From Nocardiaceae bacterium (GTDB lineage Bacteria; Actinomycetota; Actinomycetes; Mycobacteriales; Mycobacteriaceae): DNA of 64,000 bases. Positions 23,009-32,083 of the stretch are shown here, one piece after another. Numbering within the stretch: the stretch's first letter is position 1; each line of letters starts with the position of its first letter. The DNA is taken from assembly GCA_021372355.1 (NCBI GenBank), contig JAJFUQ010000214.1, forward strand, positions 1 through 64,000, read 5' to 3'. Below the pieces are notes generated by a model. The model made no database searches. It was given only the letters and a program-made list of their open reading frames with translations, and was not told where the DNA came from. A program made the position numbers and the translations under genes.

Positions 23009-23875
23009 ATGACTCTCGCAGACAGAACATCGATCGTCGCGGGCGTAGACGGCTCTGAAACGTCCGTCGACGCCGCACTTTGGGCCGCCGACATCGCCCA
23101 CCGCTTGCACGTACCGCTCGTCCTTGCGCACGCGGTCACGGACGCGGCGTACTTCTACACGAGCGCCGCTGTGATGGTCCAGTATCCACTCGGTGAATCT
23201 GAGCGCGAGGCCGCGCACGAGTGCTTGAGTTCCGCGCGCGACGCCGTCGCGAGAAGGTACCCCGACCTGCCACTTTCGACGTGGAGTCAGCGTGGCCCAG
23301 CCGATCTGGCGCTGATCGCCTTGAGCCGCAAAGCGCAGCTGATCGTCGTCGGTGCGCACAAGAACGTGTCCGCGGATTCGCTGTTACTCGGTACCACCGC
23401 AAGTCGGGTCGTCAACCACAGCGAATGCCCGGTCGCGGTATGGCGCGGGACAGTGGGCAACGGGCCGGTGGTCGTCGGCGTCGACGGCAGCCCGCTCAGT
23501 TCGCTGGCGGTCGAGCACGCATTCGAACTGGCGAGCGCTTTCGGGACCGGTGTGCGAGCTGTCCACTCATGGATCCCCGGGGTAACGAGTGATCTCGAGA
23601 AGGACAGCACCGAGCACGAAGCCCTGCTCTCGGAGAGCTTGGCCGGATGGACCGAGAAGTATCCCGACGTCCCGGTCGAGCGGATCGTGGCACCCGTGGA
23701 CGCGGAACAGTCGATTCCGCTTTACGCGGCGGCAAATGCCCGCCTGGTGGTCGTCGGTAGCCACGGACGAGGACGGGCTTCGTCTCTGCTGCTCGGTTCG
23801 ACGAGTCGCTATCTGATCAAGCACTGCCCCTGCCCGGTGCTCGTCTGCCGCAGCGCGATCCACGAACACGCGTGA
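23009..23875 (+). CDS. Universal stress protein, two USP domains
   Basis: 288 residues. Opening MTLADRTSIVAGVDGSETSV is nearly the same as in the USPs at 24901 and 41766, so the three form one paralogous set. Domain 1 has GAHKNVSADSLLLGTTA as its nucleotide loop (the second Gly of G-x2-G is replaced). Domain 2 has the complete GSHGRGRASSLLLGSTS. Probably a cytoplasmic ATP-binding stress protein. A cyclase-fold protein gene follows 10 bases later in the same operon. Confidence 0.91.
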   Translation: MTLADRTSIVAGVDGSETSVDAALWAADIAHRLHVPLVLAHAVTDAAYFYTSAAVMVQYPLGESEREAAHECLSSARDAVARRYPDLPLSTWSQRGPADLALIALSRKAQLIVVGAHKNVSADSLLLGTTASRVVNHSECPVAVWRGTVGNGPVVVGVDGSPLSSLAVEHAFELASAFGTGVRAVHSWIPGVTSDLEKDSTEHEALLSESLAGWTEKYPDVPVERIVAPVDAEQSIPLYAAANARLVVVGSHGRGRASSLLLGSTSRYLIKHCPCPVLVCRSAIHEHA

Positions 23876-23885
23876 CGTTCTGGCC

Positions 23886-24821
23886 GTGCCGTCGCTGATC
23901 GACCCCGCAGTCATTCGATGGCTGCTCGATGGCGATGTCGCAGTGCAGTTCCAGACCAAACGGGACCTGCTGGGCATCGTAGATGCAGAGTTGGGGCACC
24001 GCGTCTCCACCGAGGGGCGCGGAGCCGCACTTCTCGCCGCTCGCGTTCCGTCCGGACACTGGGGTCGCGGCTTCTATCAGCCGAAATGGACGTCGAGTCA
24101 CTACACGTTGCTCGAGCTGAAGAACCTCGCGGTCGATCGCCACAACGAACTCGCACGGGACACTGTCGAACTCATTCTGCAGAACGAGAAGGGCACTGAC
24201 GGCGGCCTCAACCCTGCGCGGCAACCGATGCCCAGCGACGCATGCGTGAACGGCATGGCGCTGAACTACTCGGCATACTTCGGCGGCGACCCCGAACGAC
24301 TCGGCAGCGTTGTCGATTTCATTCTTCGACAACAACTCTCGGACGGCGGTTTCAACTGCCGATACAACCGTTCGGGTGCCCGGCATTCATCGGTGCACAC
24401 GACGGTGAACATCATCGAGGGGATCACCGAATACGCCCGCAGCGGCTACCGATATCGCATGGACAGACTGCTCGAAGCACGTGGAGCCGCCATCGAGTTC
24501 CTCCTCCGGCACCGGCTGTATCGCAGCGAACGGACCGGTGCCCCGATGAGTCCCGAATTCACTCGGCTACACCATCCGGCGCGATGGCACTTCGATGTCC
24601 TCCGCGGGCTCGATGCACTCGCCGACGCCGGCGTGGCATTCGACGACCGGATGAAGGACGCCCTCACCGTGCTCGCGGGGCGACAGAGACCGGATGGACT
24701 GTGGGCAGCCAATCGAGGCTATCCCGGCGCCACGCATGTACCGCTGGAGGCGCCCGGACAGCCGAGTCGATGGATAACCCTGACGGCGCTGCGGGTTCTC
24801 CGTCGCTACCCGCAGAACTAG
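23886..24821 (+). CDS. Terpenoid-cyclase-fold (prenyltransferase/squalene oxidase repeat) protein
   Basis: 311 residues, GTG start. It contains repeats of the alpha/alpha-toroid type: EKGTDGGLNP, RQQLSDGGFNCR and RQRPDGLWAANRG, each a QxxDGGW/F-like turn. There is no DxDD or DCTAE cyclase motif, so it is probably not an active triterpene cyclase. Similar proteins of unknown role occur in actinobacteria. It lies in an operon with a USP (10-base gap), so a stress-linked role is inferred. No signal peptide. Confidence 0.7.
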   Translation: MPSLIDPAVIRWLLDGDVAVQFQTKRDLLGIVDAELGHRVSTEGRGAALLAARVPSGHWGRGFYQPKWTSSHYTLLELKNLAVDRHNELARDTVELILQNEKGTDGGLNPARQPMPSDACVNGMALNYSAYFGGDPERLGSVVDFILRQQLSDGGFNCRYNRSGARHSSVHTTVNIIEGITEYARSGYRYRMDRLLEARGAAIEFLLRHRLYRSERTGAPMSPEFTRLHHPARWHFDVLRGLDALADAGVAFDDRMKDALTVLAGRQRPDGLWAANRGYPGATHVPLEAPGQPSRWITLTALRVLRRYPQN

Positions 24822-24900
24822 CAACAGAGCCGCGAAAGGTCACTTCAACAGAGGCGATTCGACCCTATGGACATGCCGCGACAACGACGACAGTCAGGTC

Positions 24901-25758
24901 ATGACTCTTGCCGACAAAACCTCGATCGTCGCGGGTGTGGACGACTCGCAGACTTCCATTTCCGCGGCGTTGTGGGGCGCTGATCTGGCGCACCGTATGC
25001 ACGTGCCACTCGTCCTTGTGCACGCGGTGATGCTTCCCTCGTACTACGTGGCCAATGCGGCCGACCTCCCGATCGAGGACATGCAGGGCGTGAATGCTTC
25101 GAACGAGGCGAAGGAGCATCTCCACGCAGCGGAAGCGGCTGTCCGGTCCGCATTCCCCGACATCGAGCTCTCCACCTGGGGGCAATATGGCATGGCTGAC
25201 CTCGCGCTCGTCGGATGGAGCCGGCGCGCGCAGATGATCGTCGTCGGCGCGCATCGGCACACCTCCGCCAGTTCGCTCGTGTTCGGATCGACGACCGCGC
25301 GCGTGGTCAATCACAGCGAGTGCCCGGTGGTGGTATGGCGCGGGACAGTGGGCAGCGGGCCGGTGCTCGTCGGAGTGGACGGCAGCCCGTTGAGCGCACT
25401 TGCGGTCGAGCGGGCATTCGAGTTGGCGAGCTGGTACGGATGCCGTTTGCACGCGGTGCATGCGTGGGGCGCGGGGGTAGAAGGAGCCAGCCGAGATGCG
25501 GCCGAAGCCCTGCTCGCGGAGAGCCTCGCCGGCTGGCAGGAGAAGTATCCGGACGTCGAAGTCACGCAGTTGGCCGCCGCCCTGCGACCGGCTGACGCCT
25601 TCCTGGAGTACTCGCACCAGGCTCGGCTCATCGTCGTCGGCAGCCACGGTCGCGGACGTGCATCATCGCTGGTCCTGGGTTCGACGAGCCGCTTCTTGGT
25701 GCGCCACAGCCCGTGCCCAGTCATGGTGTGCCGCAGCGAAATCGACGGTCTGGCTTAA
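24901..25758 (+). CDS. Universal stress protein, two USP domains
   Basis: 285 residues, of the same subgroup as the USPs at 23009 and 41766 (opening MTLADKTSIVAGVDDSQTSI). Domain 1 loop is GAHRHTSASSLVFGSTT and domain 2 has the complete GSHGRGRASSLVLGSTS with G-x2-G-x9-G-S. Domain 2 begins GPVLVGVDGSPLSALAVERA. A P-type ATPase gene follows 19 bases downstream and is probably co-transcribed. Confidence 0.91.
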   Translation: MTLADKTSIVAGVDDSQTSISAALWGADLAHRMHVPLVLVHAVMLPSYYVANAADLPIEDMQGVNASNEAKEHLHAAEAAVRSAFPDIELSTWGQYGMADLALVGWSRRAQMIVVGAHRHTSASSLVFGSTTARVVNHSECPVVVWRGTVGSGPVLVGVDGSPLSALAVERAFELASWYGCRLHAVHAWGAGVEGASRDAAEALLAESLAGWQEKYPDVEVTQLAAALRPADAFLEYSHQARLIVVGSHGRGRASSLVLGSTSRFLVRHSPCPVMVCRSEIDGLA

Positions 25759-25777
25759 CACGAAGGGATGCTGACAG

Positions 25778-28141
25778 GTGTCTGAAGCAGTCGCTGTCGC
25801 CGAATCTCGAGACTTCGGCCGTACACGCCGATTCGCCAAATTCCTGCGCACGCCGAGCGCCGCGCTGCTGGTTTTGACGATCTCCGCGCTGTTCCTCGGC
25901 ATCGCGCTCAGCGCGGCGGGATGGACCACCGGCGCGCACTGGAGTTGGGCCGTCGCCACGATCGTGGCGACGGTGCGTGCGGTGTGGTGGGTGGTCGACG
26001 CCGTCCGGGGCGGCAAGGTGGGAGTGGATGCCGTCGCGGTCCTCGCTCTCGTCGGAACGCTGTTGGTCGGCGAGTACCTCGCCGGCGCGCTGATCGCGAC
26101 GATGCTGGCCACTGGCCGAGCGCTCGATTCTGCCGCCAGCCGCCGGGCGAACCGAGATCTCCGTGCGTTGCTCGATCGAGCGCCGAGGTCTGCCCGACGA
26201 ATTTCCGCGGCCGGCATTGAAACGGTCCCGATCGGTGACGTGCGGCCCGGCGACCTCCTTGCGGTCGGACCGGGCGAAACGATTCCCGTCGATGGCGAGA
26301 TCACCTCTCCGCTGGCCGTTCTCGACGAATCAGCGCTGACTGGCGAGCCGCTGCACACGCGTCTCGCCGAGGGCAGTCGCGCACGCTCGGGGGCGATCAA
26401 TGCCGGTTCGGCGTTCGAATTGCGGGCGTTGGTGACCGCGAACGAGAGCACCTATGCCGGGATTGTCCGGCTCGCGAAGGAGGCGGGCGCCGAGAGCGCT
26501 CCGGTCGTACGTCTCGCCGATCGGATGGCTGCCTGGTTCCTGCCGCTCTCGCTCGGCGTTGCGGGTCTCGCATGGCTCGTCACCGGCGATCCGATTCGGG
26601 CCGTCGCGGTACTGGTCGTCGCGACCCCTTGCCCGCTCCTGCTCGCTGTACCTGTCGCGATCGTCTCCGGACTCTCGCGGGCGTCACGGCTCGGTGTCGT
26701 GGTCCGCGGCGGCGGAACGCTCGAGCGACTTGGACACGCAACGACGCTGGTGATGGACAAAACCGGCACCCTCACCACCGGTCACCCGGGTGACGCCGAG
26801 GTCATCGCTGCACCCGGCCACGACCCCGGCGAGTTGCTGCGTATCGCGGCGAGCGCGGAACAGATGTCGCCGCACGTCATCGCCGGAGCGATCGTGCGCG
26901 AGGCGCACAAGCGCAACCTTCGGCTTTCGATGCCCGCCGCGGTCGACGAGGACCACGGCATCGGTGCGGCGGCCACCGTCGACGGCCACCGCATCACGGT
27001 GGGCGCCCTCGATCTACCGGCCGGCGCGCCCGCCTGGGCGCAGGCCATTCTCGAGCAGGCGGAACTGGACAACGCCGCCATCGCCTGGGTCACGATCGAT
27101 GGTTCGCTGGCGGGAGCCGTCCTTCTCCGTGATCCGCTGCGCACCGACGCCGCACACACCCTGCGCCGGCTTCGCTCGGCCGGGCTGACCCGCATGGTCA
27201 TGCTCACCGGCGACCGCACGGCACCAGCCGAAGAGATCGGACTGCGGCTCGGCCTCGATGTCGTCCGCGCGCATCAGACTCCCGCCGACAAGGTCGCCGG
27301 CGTGCGCGAAGAGTCGCTCCACGGCGTCACGGTGATGGTGGGAGACGGAGTCAACGACGCTCCCGCCTTGGCCGCCGCAGACGTCGGAGTCGCACTCGGA
27401 GCGCGGGGATCGACCGCGAGCTCGGAAGCGGCGGACATCGTGTTGACGAGCGAGCGAATCGATCGGCTCGCGGACGCCATGGACATCGCACGGCACTCGC
27501 GGCGAATTGCCCTTCAATCCGCCACCGTCGGGATGGGGCTGTCGCTGGTCGCGATGGTTTTCGCCGCCTTCGGATTTCTGCCGCCGGCACCCGGTGCGCT
27601 GCTGCAAGAGGGCATCGACGTGGCAGTCATCCTCAACTCGCTGCGCGCGATCCGGGGGCGGAGCCGGGCCACCGCCGCGCCCGTGCCGACCACCACGGTC
27701 GCCTTACTGCGGCAGTTCTCTCATGAGCACGAGAGTCTGCGCGAAAAGTTGAGCCTCCTGCCGGAGGCCGCGCGGGCCATCAGCCACAGAAGTTCCGGCG
27801 CGCTCTCAGCCTTGCTGGCCGCAGACACGTTCCTCGTCCAGGAGTTGCTCCCCCACGAGGACGCTGAAGAGACCGCGCTTTATCCGGAACTTGCCGCCCC
27901 GCTCGGCAGTGGTGAGGCCACGACGGCCATGAGTGGCACTCATGTCGAGATGGCTCGCTTGGCCCGCCGCATCCACGCCCACCGGAAAGCCGCCGAAGCC
28001 GCCGGCACAATCCGGCAGAGCCAGGTCGACGATCTCGTTGCGACCCTCTACGGACTTCATGCGCTGGCGCGCCTGCACTTCGCACAAGAGGAAGAGAACT
28101 ACTTCGTTCTCGCACTCGAGGATGAAGCGTCGAACGCTTGA
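25778..28141 (+). CDS. Heavy-metal-type P-type ATPase fused to a C-terminal hemerythrin domain
   Basis: 787 residues, GTG start. Residues 1-640 form a P1B-like metal ATPase without an N-terminal HMA domain: TGEP actuator motif, ion-site TPCPLLLA in a membrane helix near 285, phosphorylation site DKTGTLT with Asp near 327, and GDGVNDAP near 523. After the last helices, residues about 645-780 form a hemerythrin-type helical bundle with ordered His/Glu ligands (SHEHESL, LPHEDAEE, HVEM, HALARLHFAQEEEN), expected to bind a di-iron centre that senses O2 or NO. The transported ion is unknown. In an operon with the USP upstream. Confidence 0.88.
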   Translation: MSEAVAVAESRDFGRTRRFAKFLRTPSAALLVLTISALFLGIALSAAGWTTGAHWSWAVATIVATVRAVWWVVDAVRGGKVGVDAVAVLALVGTLLVGEYLAGALIATMLATGRALDSAASRRANRDLRALLDRAPRSARRISAAGIETVPIGDVRPGDLLAVGPGETIPVDGEITSPLAVLDESALTGEPLHTRLAEGSRARSGAINAGSAFELRALVTANESTYAGIVRLAKEAGAESAPVVRLADRMAAWFLPLSLGVAGLAWLVTGDPIRAVAVLVVATPCPLLLAVPVAIVSGLSRASRLGVVVRGGGTLERLGHATTLVMDKTGTLTTGHPGDAEVIAAPGHDPGELLRIAASAEQMSPHVIAGAIVREAHKRNLRLSMPAAVDEDHGIGAAATVDGHRITVGALDLPAGAPAWAQAILEQAELDNAAIAWVTIDGSLAGAVLLRDPLRTDAAHTLRRLRSAGLTRMVMLTGDRTAPAEEIGLRLGLDVVRAHQTPADKVAGVREESLHGVTVMVGDGVNDAPALAAADVGVALGARGSTASSEAADIVLTSERIDRLADAMDIARHSRRIALQSATVGMGLSLVAMVFAAFGFLPPAPGALLQEGIDVAVILNSLRAIRGRSRATAAPVPTTTVALLRQFSHEHESLREKLSLLPEAARAISHRSSGALSALLAADTFLVQELLPHEDAEETALYPELAAPLGSGEATTAMSGTHVEMARLARRIHAHRKAAEAAGTIRQSQVDDLVATLYGLHALARLHFAQEEENYFVLALEDEASNA

Positions 28142-28162
28142 GGTCGGATCGTCCGGAGCCGG

Positions 28163-28182
28163 GCAGTGACCTTCGTCCTGTT
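28163..28182. promoter_or_regulatory. DosR-like box before the USP at 28238
   Basis: GCAGTGACCTTCGTCCTGTT shares GTGACC-WW-CGTCC with the site at 15716 and lies 55 bases before the USP start. Confidence 0.45.
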
Positions 28183-28237
28183 GGTGGTCGACAAGCGACC
28201 CTCTGCAGCCTGGTCGCGACGCGAGAGCCTGTAGTCC

Positions 28238-29110
28238 ATGGGAACCAATGCACCAATCATCGTCGCTGTTGACGGCTCCGCGGCGAGCGAATCGGCGGCC
28301 CGGTGGGCGGCTCGCGAGGCTGCGCTGCACGCATCGCCACTGCGAATGGTCTACGTCGTCGACCGATCGGAGTACTTCATTCCGGGGTTCGGCAACCTCA
28401 GCTCGGGCATCGAATATGAGGACCCTTCCCGCGAAATCCTCGAGTCAGCGGCGGCGATCGCAACCGAATCCGCTGCCGGGATCCGCGCGATCGACATCAG
28501 CACCGAATCACTCGCCGGTTCCGTCGTCCCAAGCCTGCTGACGGAGTCCGCGACCGCCCGGATCATCGTCGTGGGCAACCGCGGACACGGCACCTTCTCG
28601 AGCGCGCTTCTGGGGTCGGTCAGTTCGGCTCTCGCGAGGCACGCCCACTGCCCGGTCGCGATCGTTCACGCGACAAAGTCGACGGAGGATCGCGGACCCA
28701 TCGTCGTCGGCGTCGACGGCACCGCCAACAGCGAACCGGCGATCGCAGTGGCCTTCGAGGAAGCCTCGCACCGCACGGCGCCACTTCTTGCCGTACACGC
28801 CTGGAGTGACGTCAGTGGGTCGCTTTCTTTCCGTCTCGATTGGTCCGCCGTCTCCACTGCGGAAGATCTCGTGTTGGCCGAGAGTCTCGCGGGGTGGCAG
28901 GAGAAGTTCCCGGATGTCACGGTTCAACGCGAGGTCGTCAAACACCAGCCTGCCCATGAGCTCTACAAGCGCTCCTTGAATGCTCAGTTGGTTGTCGTGG
29001 GCAGCCACGGTCGAGGTGGATTCGCGGGCATGCTGCTCGGCTCGACGAGTCAAGCACTGCTGCACTCAGTGGAGTGTCCGATCCTGATCGTCCGTGGTCC
29101 GGTCAACTGA
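28238..29110 (+). CDS. Universal stress protein, two USP domains
   Basis: 290 residues. Both nucleotide loops are complete: GNRGHGTFSSALLGSVS and GSHGRGGFAGMLLGSTS. It is a close paralogue of the USP at 16751, also of 290 residues. It stands alone between the ATPase-hemerythrin gene (96-base gap containing a DosR-like box) and a strong terminator, so it is probably its own transcription unit. Confidence 0.92.
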   Translation: MGTNAPIIVAVDGSAASESAARWAAREAALHASPLRMVYVVDRSEYFIPGFGNLSSGIEYEDPSREILESAAAIATESAAGIRAIDISTESLAGSVVPSLLTESATARIIVVGNRGHGTFSSALLGSVSSALARHAHCPVAIVHATKSTEDRGPIVVGVDGTANSEPAIAVAFEEASHRTAPLLAVHAWSDVSGSLSFRLDWSAVSTAEDLVLAESLAGWQEKFPDVTVQREVVKHQPAHELYKRSLNAQLVVVGSHGRGGFAGMLLGSTSQALLHSVECPILIVRGPVN

Positions 29111-29121
29111 AGACTGACAAA

Positions 29122-29150
29122 GCAAAGGGCCGGTCTAGCCGGCCCTTTGC
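29122..29150. terminator. Strong bidirectional terminator
   Basis: A perfect 12-base stem (GCAAAGGGCCGG and its complement) with a five-base loop, directly after the USP stop and facing the convergent DUF1918 gene. Both flanks of the stem carry A or T triplets. Confidence 0.8.
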
Positions 29151-29160
29151 GCTGTCTGGA

Positions 29161-29436
29161 TCACTGAATGTGGGCGGCTCGCCGCGCCGCGATTTCGGCC
29201 TGGACCGCGGCTGCACGCGCTACCGCGGCAGCCTCCTGCTGTTCCAGCTCTTCGCTGGTCAGTACGTGCGCACCGGGACCTGGGTACATCAGCACTTCAT
29301 GCCCGGAGTCCGTCCAGCGGACGACATACGGCGGCGTGCCATCCGTGGAGTGCACCTCCTCGATCAACGCTCGCCGCGGGTGTTCTCCGACGCTGTGGCT
29401 TTCGACGATCAACCAATCACCAGGCTTCGCTTTCAT
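29161..29436 (-). CDS. DUF1918 domain protein
   Basis: 91 residues from the ATG at 29436, chosen for AAAGGA seven bases upstream. The DUF1918 SH3-like domain fills about 1-60: MKAKPGDWLIVESHSVGEHP, then RALIEEVHSTDGTPPYVVRW and VLMYPGPGAHVL. A Glu/Ala-rich helix closes the protein. Family function is unknown, although members occur in mycobacterial hypoxia-induced gene sets. A DosR-like box lies about 75-90 bases upstream. Confidence 0.85.
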   Translation of the reverse strand: MKAKPGDWLIVESHSVGEHPRRALIEEVHSTDGTPPYVVRWTDSGHEVLMYPGPGAHVLTSEELEQQEAAAVARAAAVQAEIAARRAAHIQ

Positions 29437-29507
29437 CGCATGTCCTTTCATCGTGGCGTACGGCCCGTTCATCCGAATTCATGATCTGGCTGACCGCCGT
29501 TGTGGGC

Positions 29508-29527
29508 TTAGGGGCGAAAGTCATCGA
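29508..29527. promoter_or_regulatory. DosR-like box before the DUF1918 gene
   Basis: TTAGGGGCGAAAGTCATCGA repeats the first 15 bases of the strong box at 42644 exactly. Its last half-site is degenerate. Confidence 0.5.
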
Positions 29528-29538
29528 ATCGGCCGCCT

Positions 29539-30423
29539 TCAGTAGCGCACGCCCGTGATTGCGAAGCGCTCGACCGGCGCGATGTGGCCACCTGCGGAGA
29601 CGACGATCACGAGCGTTCGTCCCGACTCCGCGGAGAACGGCACTGACGCCGACCACGGCGACATGTCACCGCCGGCCGAGATGCCCGAAACAACACCGGC
29701 ATGCGATTCGGAGTTGGTCTTGACTTCGACCTTCAGGCTCTCGTCGACACCCGAGATTCGACCTCCGACCTGCACGGGTGAGGACACCTTGACGCCGTAT
29801 CGAGGGGTCGTGATCGTGAGTGTCGTGTCCTCTGTTCCGACGACTTCCCACGGCGCATCGTCATCGGCGCCGATCCGCACCAGATGGAGCTCGGCGGACG
29901 TGACTGGAGCTCCGTTGGGATTGGTGAAACCGACCGTCACCCAAGCCTGGCGGGTCCCCGATCGCACGCCGAGGACGGTGTCAACGTTCGTGAACCCCAG
30001 GAAATGCTGCGTGAAGTTCAACGCCACCTGACGGGCGTCGAGGTGCCACGGCTGATGGCCGCCCGCGGCGTACTCCTTCTGCCACTGCTGTGCGTCCGAA
30101 ACGCTGGCGAACGGCCACAGCGGTTGGTAGCCGAAGCTCGGCGCTTCGGCCGCGACACCTGTGCTCGTCGACGGGCCTGCGGTCGGCGGCGGCGGCGAAA
30201 TCCACCGGGACGACCCCGCGATCGTCGTGGCTTGGTCGACGGACGGGGCGATCGGCTGCGCCGCGTTCTGGTCATCGTCGAGGGCCAACACGAGCGCCAC
30301 GAATCCGAAAAGCGCCAGCACAACCACGACGCCGAAGAACAGCACGAGGCCGACTTTGCGATCGCGTTGCGCTACCGGATCGTGTGTCGGGGTTTCGGTG
30401 ATCACCAGGACTCCATTTCGCAT
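29539..30423 (-). CDS. Membrane-anchored protein with a C-terminal Gmad2-like domain
   Basis: 294 residues from the ATG at 30423. A short cytoplasmic N-terminus leads into one membrane helix (about 24-46, VGLVLFFGVVVVLALFGFVA). A Pro/Thr linker and an exported domain with SVSDAQQWQKEYAAGG follow. The last 80 residues (SPVQVGGRISGVDESLKVEV to FAITGV) look like the Gmad2 immunoglobulin-like fold of spore-germination proteins, also found in actinobacterial envelope proteins. Function unknown. The upstream part of the open frame is rejected as composition-biased. Confidence 0.68.
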   Translation of the reverse strand: MRNGVLVITETPTHDPVAQRDRKVGLVLFFGVVVVLALFGFVALVLALDDDQNAAQPIAPSVDQATTIAGSSRWISPPPPTAGPSTSTGVAAEAPSFGYQPLWPFASVSDAQQWQKEYAAGGHQPWHLDARQVALNFTQHFLGFTNVDTVLGVRSGTRQAWVTVGFTNPNGAPVTSAELHLVRIGADDDAPWEVVGTEDTTLTITTPRYGVKVSSPVQVGGRISGVDESLKVEVKTNSESHAGVVSGISAGGDMSPWSASVPFSAESGRTLVIVVSAGGHIAPVERFAITGVRY

Positions 30424-30556
30424 CAGTGGTTCGGGTCCTGAGCATCCATCTCGGAAGTTGCTCTTGAAGAGGGCCGAATGAGCCCTCGCGCAGGGTCTTT
30501 CGTCCCTCCCGTCCAGTGCGGGAATCGTTGGTGAGACGGCATCAACGCGTGACACC

Positions 30557-30576
30557 CACAAGACTGAGGCCCTTCG
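30557..30576. promoter_or_regulatory. Weak DosR-like box before the flavodoxin gene
   Basis: The segment includes AAGACTGAGGCCCTT, similar to the GACT-N3-GGCCCT form of some DosR sites. It is weaker than the others listed here. Confidence 0.25.
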
Positions 30577-30638
30577 CCCTCGAAACACGGAGGCTTTTCG
30601 CACTGTGGTGATCCGGTCCGCGACGCCAAACTCGCGGC

Positions 30639-31142
30639 ATGTCGAAGATTCTTGTTGCGTACGCGTCCGCCGGTGGCACCACTGCGGAGGTCGCGGCCGC
30701 GGTCGGGCAGCGACTGACCGTCCTCGGCCTGGCCACCGACGTCGTCGATATCAACTCCCACCCCGACCCGAGTCCGTACGACGCCGTGATCATCGGGAGT
30801 GCGATTCACAACGGCGCGCTGTTACCCGAGGCTGTCGCCTGGGTGCAAACCTGGAAGCCGGTCCTCGAAACCCGTCGGACCTGGCTGTTCAGTCTGGGCT
30901 TTGGTCCGGTACTCCACGGGCCCATCGGCAGCATCTTCCGGCGAATGATCCCGCCCGCAATCGCATCCGTTCGGGACGCGGTGAAGGCCGAGGAGTACCA
31001 CCCGTTTGCCGGCGCGTTCTCTCCCCCACCCGAGCGTCGACTGCGCGTTCTCATCTGGCTGATGGGAGCCAGTTACGGCGATCACCGCGACTGGATCCAG
31101 ATCAACGACTGGGCAGATTCGATTGCCGCTCGAGTCGGGTGA
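30639..31142 (+). CDS. Flavodoxin-domain protein (HemG-like)
   Basis: 167 residues. ILVAYASAGGTTAEVAAAVG is the FMN phosphate-binding loop, and YDAVIIGSAIHNGALLPEAV the second flavin loop. The overall length and the SYGDHRDW end resemble menaquinone-dependent protoporphyrinogen oxidase HemG-type flavodoxins. In actinobacteria this subgroup is mostly of unknown substrate. It is likely an FMN protein for low-potential electron transfer. It starts just upstream of the SDR/KAS III operon but has its own intergenic region. Confidence 0.82.
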   Translation: MSKILVAYASAGGTTAEVAAAVGQRLTVLGLATDVVDINSHPDPSPYDAVIIGSAIHNGALLPEAVAWVQTWKPVLETRRTWLFSLGFGPVLHGPIGSIFRRMIPPAIASVRDAVKAEEYHPFAGAFSPPPERRLRVLIWLMGASYGDHRDWIQINDWADSIAARVG

Positions 31143-31178
31143 CGGCACTGCGCGTTGACGGGGCTTTAGGCGCCCGGA

Positions 31179-31198
31179 TCAGGGACTATCGCCTCTCA
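31179..31198. promoter_or_regulatory. DosR-like box before the SDR/KAS III/WS-DGAT operon
   Basis: TCAGGGACTATCGCCTCTCA keeps the complete left half-site GGGACT and matches about 13 of 20 consensus positions. It lies 75-94 bases before the SDR start. Confidence 0.5.
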
Positions 31199-31272
31199 TC
31201 TCAGACCCCTCGAATTCGTAGCCTCGACCTCACACGTTGAAACAGGCCATTCATTGGTCCGAGGAGGATGCC

Positions 31273-32046
31273 ATGTCGAAGTACACCGGCAGAAGTGCCG
31301 TTGTCACGGGCGGAGCGCGCGGCATCGGCGCCGCGGTCGTCCGGGCCCTGGCAAAGGAGGGCCTCGGCGTGGTCATTGCGGACATCCGAGAAGCCGAAGG
31401 CGTTCGGTTGGCCTACGAACTGGGCGGCGACGTCTCGTTCCAGCACCTCGACGTCACCATGGAACACGACTGGACTCGAGTCCTGGAGGCCGCCGAAAGC
31501 GAATACGGTCCGTTGGCGGTTCTCATCAACAACGCCGGCATTCTCGACCTGGGCGGCGTCGCGGAGGTGCACCGGCCGATCTTCCGGCACGTCCTGGACG
31601 TGAATCTGTATGGCTCGTGGCTCGGAATCCACTCCGCGGCACCGCTGCTCGCCCGGGCAGGCGGCGGCGTCATCGTCAACGTCTCGTCCACCGCCGGCCT
31701 GATGGGCTACTCGGGACTCGCGGCCTACGTGACCAGCAAGTGGGGTCTACGGGGGCTCACCAAGGCGGCGGCCTTGGACCTCGCGCCCTCGGGAATTCGG
31801 GTGTGCTCGGTGCATCCGGGCCCCATCCGCACTCCGATGACTGCCGGGCTCGACGACAGTGTCGTTGCCGGTCAACCGATTCCGCGATTCGGAGAGCCGG
31901 ACGAGGTCGCAGCGATGATCCGGTTCGTGGCGATCGAGGCGACGTATTCCACTGGCTCGGAGTTCGTGGTCGACGGCGGCGCGACCACCGGCGCCGCGAT
32001 CCTCACGACGCCTAGCGCCGCCACGGACTTCCCCGTCGGTCTCTGA
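31273..32046 (+). CDS. SDR-family dehydrogenase (FabG / 3-alpha-hydroxysteroid dehydrogenase-like)
   Basis: 257 residues from the ATG at 31273 after a GAGGAGG ribosome-binding site. Complete classical SDR: TGGARGIG at the N-terminus, NNAGIL, Ser in VNVSSTAGL, and YVTSK with the catalytic Tyr and Lys. PGPIRTPM and VDGGATTG are the usual end motifs. Probably reduces a beta-keto or oxidises a hydroxyl group. First gene of an operon with two KAS III-like proteins and a WS/DGAT, so a keto-acyl substrate made by those enzymes is a reasonable inference. Confidence 0.88.
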   Translation: MSKYTGRSAVVTGGARGIGAAVVRALAKEGLGVVIADIREAEGVRLAYELGGDVSFQHLDVTMEHDWTRVLEAAESEYGPLAVLINNAGILDLGGVAEVHRPIFRHVLDVNLYGSWLGIHSAAPLLARAGGGVIVNVSSTAGLMGYSGLAAYVTSKWGLRGLTKAAALDLAPSGIRVCSVHPGPIRTPMTAGLDDSVVAGQPIPRFGEPDEVAAMIRFVAIEATYSTGSEFVVDGGATTGAAILTTPSAATDFPVGL

Positions 32047-32083
32047 TCACCGCCGCAGTTGACACCTTGAATCGAGGCACACC

